A DNA stretch of 17,121 nt from Accumulibacter sp. Its GTDB lineage: Bacteria; Pseudomonadota; Gammaproteobacteria; Burkholderiales; Rhodocyclaceae. Where the stretch lies: assembly GCA_031264825.1 (NCBI GenBank), contig JAISDL010000120.1:1-17121 (forward strand), given 5' to 3'. The notes beneath the pieces are model-generated. The model was not told where the DNA came from and did not search any database. It saw only the letters and a program-made list of their open reading frames with translations. The position numbers and the translations under genes were made by a program. Shown piece after piece: positions 14,979 to 17,121 of the stretch (within the stretch, counting starts at the first letter, position 1; every line of letters starts with the position of its first letter).

Positions 14979-15851
14979 CTAGGCTCGGCGCGGAGGGGGG
15001 CATGCTTCGATCTCTCCGGTAAATACGGTCACGGCCGGCCCGGTCATGAAAACGGAGGCATCGCCGCCGGCCCAGGCGATCGTCAGAACTCCGCCGCGCG
15101 TTTCGACGCGGACGGGGGATTCGAGGCGCGTATCCGCGACACCCAAGCACCCGGCGACGACGGCGGCGCACGCGCCCGTCCCGCAGGAGAGCGTTTCTCC
15201 CGCGCCGCGCTCGAATACGCGCAGGCGGATCGAATGCGGATCGACGACCTGCATGAAGCCGGCGTTTACGCGCCGGGGAAAGAGCGGGTGCGCTTCGACG
15301 AGCGGCCCGATGCGCGCGACGGGTGCGTCGTCGACGTCATCGACGACGAAGACGGCGTGGGGATTTCCCATCGACACGACGGCCGCCTCGACGGTTTCAC
15401 TGCCCACGTCGATCCGAAAAACGGCGCCCGCGGTCGAAGCGCGCGGCGCGCCGAGAAAGGGGATTTTTTCGGGGTCGAAGACGGGCGCGCCCATGTCGAC
15501 GGTGACGTTTCCGTCGTCCTCGATACGCGGCCGGATGACGCCCTTGAGTGTTTCGACGCGGATTTCTCTCTTGTCGGTCAAGCCCTGTTCATGGACGAAA
15601 CGCGCGAAGCAGCGCGCGCCGTTGCCGCACTGCTCGACCTCGCCGCCGTCGGCGTTGAAGATGCGATACCGAAAGTCGACCGACGCGTCGCAGGATTTTT
15701 CGACGAGCAGAACCTGGTCGCACCCGACGCCGAAACGCCGGTCGGCGATGAAGCGGACCAGTTCCGGGGTCGGCGCGATTTGTTGACGGACTCCGTCGAA
15801 TACGACAAAGTCGTTCCCCGCGCCGTGCATCTTCGAGAATTTGAGCTTCAT
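14979..15851 (-). CDS. dapF: Diaminopimelate epimerase DapF
   Basis: A 290-residue cytoplasmic enzyme converting LL- to meso-diaminopimelate for lysine and peptidoglycan synthesis, independent of PLP. Both catalytic cysteines are present in their motifs: Cys75 in EVEQCGNGARC (71-81) and Cys223 in GETLSCGTGACAA (218-230). The N-terminus MKLKFSKMHGAGNDFVVFDG and the MGNPHAVFVV block are typical. The C-terminus carries about a dozen extra residues rich in Pro and Arg. The start at 15851 is fixed by the conserved N-terminus; the ribosome site is weak. It is the first gene of dapF-DUF484-xerC, with a perfect TATAAT about 46 nt upstream. Confidence 0.97.
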   Translation of the reverse strand: MKLKFSKMHGAGNDFVVFDGVRQQIAPTPELVRFIADRRFGVGCDQVLLVEKSCDASVDFRYRIFNADGGEVEQCGNGARCFARFVHEQGLTDKREIRVETLKGVIRPRIEDDGNVTVDMGAPVFDPEKIPFLGAPRASTAGAVFRIDVGSETVEAAVVSMGNPHAVFVVDDVDDAPVARIGPLVEAHPLFPRRVNAGFMQVVDPHSIRLRVFERGAGETLSCGTGACAAVVAGCLGVADTRLESPVRVETRGGVLTIAWAGGDASVFMTGPAVTVFTGEIEACPPPRRA

Positions 15852-15897
15852 TGCCGCAAGCGAAAATCGAGAATTATTCCGTTCAGCAGATAATTAA

Positions 15898-15903
15898 ATT
15901 ATA
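15898..15903 (-). promoter_or_regulatory. Candidate -10 element of dapF
   Basis: On the minus strand this reads TATAAT, a perfect -10 match preceded by TG. No good -35 hexamer is found at the right spacing, because that region is GC-rich. It lies about 46 nt upstream of the dapF ATG in an otherwise AT-rich pocket. Confidence 0.4.
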
Positions 15904-15926
15904 CAGGCGCGGCGCGGGTTGGGGTT

Positions 15927-15954
15927 CAGAAGACTGAGGACAGAGGACAGAACG
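15927..15954. repeat. Heptamer tandem tract, block A (4 units)
   Basis: Four consecutive 7-nt units read CAGAAGA, CTGAGGA, CAGAGGA, CAGAACG. The reverse complement resembles the units of block D at 16163-16215. A short GGCC-TTC-GGCC hairpin follows directly. Confidence 0.65.
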
Positions 15955-15964
15955 GCCTTCGGCC

Positions 15965-15999
15965 TCAGGTATCAGGAGACAGAAGTCAGGAATCAGATC
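15965..15999. repeat. Heptamer tandem tract, block B (5 units)
   Basis: Five 7-nt units read TCAGGTA, TCAGGAG, ACAGAAG, TCAGGAA, TCAGATC. A 7-bp-stem hairpin of CGGCGGC and GCCGCCG follows at 16006-16022. No coding frame fits this stretch. Confidence 0.6.
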
Positions 16000-16118
16000 A
16001 GTGAGCGGCGGCTTCGCCGCCGGAGAAAAGGCACAAAGGACCGATCGGTTTTCATCTGAACTTTGGTACCCGATATCCGATCCTTGGTTCAGGAAGGGGA
16101 GGAATGGGGAGGGGTTTT

Positions 16119-16139
16119 ACTGAATACTGAAAACTGGTC
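16119..16139. repeat. Heptamer tandem tract, block C (3 units)
   Basis: Three units read ACTGAAT, ACTGAAA, ACTGGTC: the same 7-nt period with a different unit, lying between blocks B and D. Confidence 0.5.
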
Positions 16140-16162
16140 ACAAAGCGAACGCAGTGAGCGCT

Positions 16163-16215
16163 CAGTCTTCTATCTTCTGTCTTCTGTCCTCTGTCCTCTG
16201 TTTCCTGTCTCCTGG
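16163..16215. repeat. Heptamer tandem tract, block D (7 units), inverted relative to block A
   Basis: Seven units in perfect 7-nt phase: CAGTCTT, CTATCTT, CTGTCTT, CTGTCCT, CTGTCCT, CTGTTTC, CTGTCTC, then CTGG. It is pyrimidine-rich on the plus strand, whereas block A is purine-rich. The two could therefore pair across about 200 nt. The surrounding 15904-16371 region shows no gene. Confidence 0.7.
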
Positions 16216-16255
16216 TCGAACGATTTTGAAAAGGAATTACAATAAGAAGACGTAC

Positions 16256-16296
16256 CGAGGCGGGATCAGACAGTCGAGCACCCGGAGCCTCGTTTT
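16256..16296 (+). terminator. Terminator-like hairpin upstream of the acyltransferase gene
   Basis: CGAGGC at 16256-16261 pairs with GCCTCG at 16287-16292, and inner GGG and CCC can extend the stem after a 3-nt bulge. TTTT follows directly. The loop is large (about 20 nt). It lies about 75 nt before the acyltransferase start and could insulate the gene or act as a leader attenuator. Confidence 0.3.
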
Positions 16297-16371
16297 GAAA
16301 CCTTCGCTTTACGGAGTCCCGCGTGGGAAACCTCGCTTTTGCGTCGCTCCGTTCGCTCTCGATGGACTGAA

Positions 16372-17121
16372 ATGCGACTTTTGAGCCATATCGCCGTATT
16401 TTTTCTCTGGCTGCTGCACTTTTTGCCGCTCGCGCTCTTGTCGCCGCTCGGCAGCGCTTTGGGGAGCGTCCTCTACGGCTTTGGAACGCAACGCAGACGA
16501 ATCGTAAAAACCAATCTGCGCCTGTGCTTTCCCGATCTCGACGAGGCGCGGCGCGACGCGCTCGCGAAAGCGCATTTTCAAGTCCTCGGGCGCGCGCTCC
16601 TGGAGCGCAGCCTGTTGTGGTGGAGCCGCCCCGAGCGTCTGCGGAGGCTGATACGCATCGAGGGCGAGGAAAAAATCCGCAAGCTCCTCGACGCGGGGAT
16701 GCCCGTCATCATGCTCACGCCGCACTTTGTCGGGATCGACGCGGGCGGCGCGAGGATCGCGATGATCTTCGATTCGCTGAGCGTTTATTCAAAGCAGAAA
16801 AACAAGGTCTTCGACGAACTCGTCCTTCGCGGACGCAAGCGCTTCGGCGACCAGATGCTGCTCTCGCGGCAGGACGGAATGCTCTCGACGATCAAGGCGA
16901 TGCGCCGGGGGCGCCCTTTCTATTACCTGCCGGATATGGATTTCGGTCGCCGCAATTCGATTTTCGTCCCGTTTTTCGGCGTCATGGCCGCGACGATTCC
17001 CGGCGTGTCGCGCCTCGCGCGCGTCGCCGACGCGAAAATCGTGCTCGTCACGACGCGCGTTCTGCCGGGCGCGGCGGGGTATCGCGTTGAAATCGGCGAC
17101 GCATGGGACGCTTTCCCCGGC
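16372..17121 (+). CDS. Lipid A biosynthesis acyltransferase, LpxL/HtrB family (runs off the right edge)
   Basis: The frame opens at the ATG at 16372 and stays open to the last base: 250 residues of a protein usually near 290-310. It transfers a secondary acyl chain to the lipid A precursor at the inner membrane. An N-terminal hydrophobic helix (about 5-35) anchors the enzyme. The catalytic HX4D motif is in LTPHFVGIDAG (His118, Asp123), and LPDMDFGRRNSIFVPFFG (186-203) is the second signature block. RIVKTNLRLCFPDL (43-56) is also typical. The ribosome site is weak (GGACTGAA). It is divergent from dapF. Which paralogue (LpxL, LpxM or a beta-specific second copy) cannot be decided, so no symbol is given. 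Confidence 0.94.
   Translation, partial: MRLLSHIAVFFLWLLHFLPLALLSPLGSALGSVLYGFGTQRRRIVKTNLRLCFPDLDEARRDALAKAHFQVLGRALLERSLLWWSRPERLRRLIRIEGEEKIRKLLDAGMPVIMLTPHFVGIDAGGARIAMIFDSLSVYSKQKNKVFDELVLRGRKRFGDQMLLSRQDGMLSTIKAMRRGRPFYYLPDMDFGRRNSIFVPFFGVMAATIPGVSRLARVADAKIVLVTTRVLPGAAGYRVEIGDAWDAFPG

Noticed and set aside
14763..15893. A 376-codon plus-strand open frame
   Set aside because: Antisense to dapF and the start of the DUF484 gene.
15927..16215. CRISPR array
   Set aside because: Repeat units are 7 nt, contiguous and degenerate, without spacers or cas genes.

Overview
This window looks like a high-GC proteobacterial chromosome, most likely betaproteobacterial. That placement is an inference from the complete dapF - DUF484 - xerC run beside a divergent LpxL-type lipid A acyltransferase, together with a System I cytochrome c maturation (ccm) cluster. 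I cannot name a genus from the sequence alone.

Layout, left to right. (1) Positions 1-1062 (minus) hold the N-terminal half of ccmF, cut by the window edge. A possible small coupled ORF lies just upstream of it, followed by about 500 bp of apparently non-coding DNA. (2) Positions 1760-3305 (plus) hold an EF-hand-type calcium-binding protein and a small four-helix membrane protein. (3) Positions 3393-6844 (minus) hold a two-gene, overlapping module: a RecQ-type helicase with a C-terminal phosphoribosyltransferase-like domain, then a DprA/Smf-like protein with a winged-helix tail. It has its own likely promoter. (4) Positions 6966-9690 (minus) hold ccmABCDE, tightly packed. They are preceded by, and overlap by 4 nt, a very large hybrid sensor histidine kinase (9687-12998). 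(5) Positions 13242-15851 (minus) hold xerC, a DUF484 gene and dapF. (6) Positions 15904-16371 are an intergenic region with heptamer tandem repeats in opposite orientations. (7) From 16372 to the right edge (plus) is a lipid A biosynthesis acyltransferase.

How the genes work together. CcmA and CcmB, with CcmC and CcmD, load haem onto the chaperone CcmE. CcmE passes it to CcmF for attachment to apocytochrome c. Normally ccmE and ccmF are adjacent. Here about 5.9 kb separates them, holding the RecQ-PRTase/DprA pair and two accessory genes, so this segment reads as an insertion or rearrangement in the ccm locus. Helicase + PRTase + DprA-like domain content resembles anti-phage or DNA-handling modules (the ShosTA system pairs a PRTase protein with a DprA-like protein). 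It is the best candidate here for a poorly described system. The sensor kinase, translationally coupled to ccmA, is a second unusual arrangement. Two Ccm proteins also carry odd residues at signature motifs: CcmA lacks the H-loop histidine, and CcmC has an extra Trp in the WWD motif.
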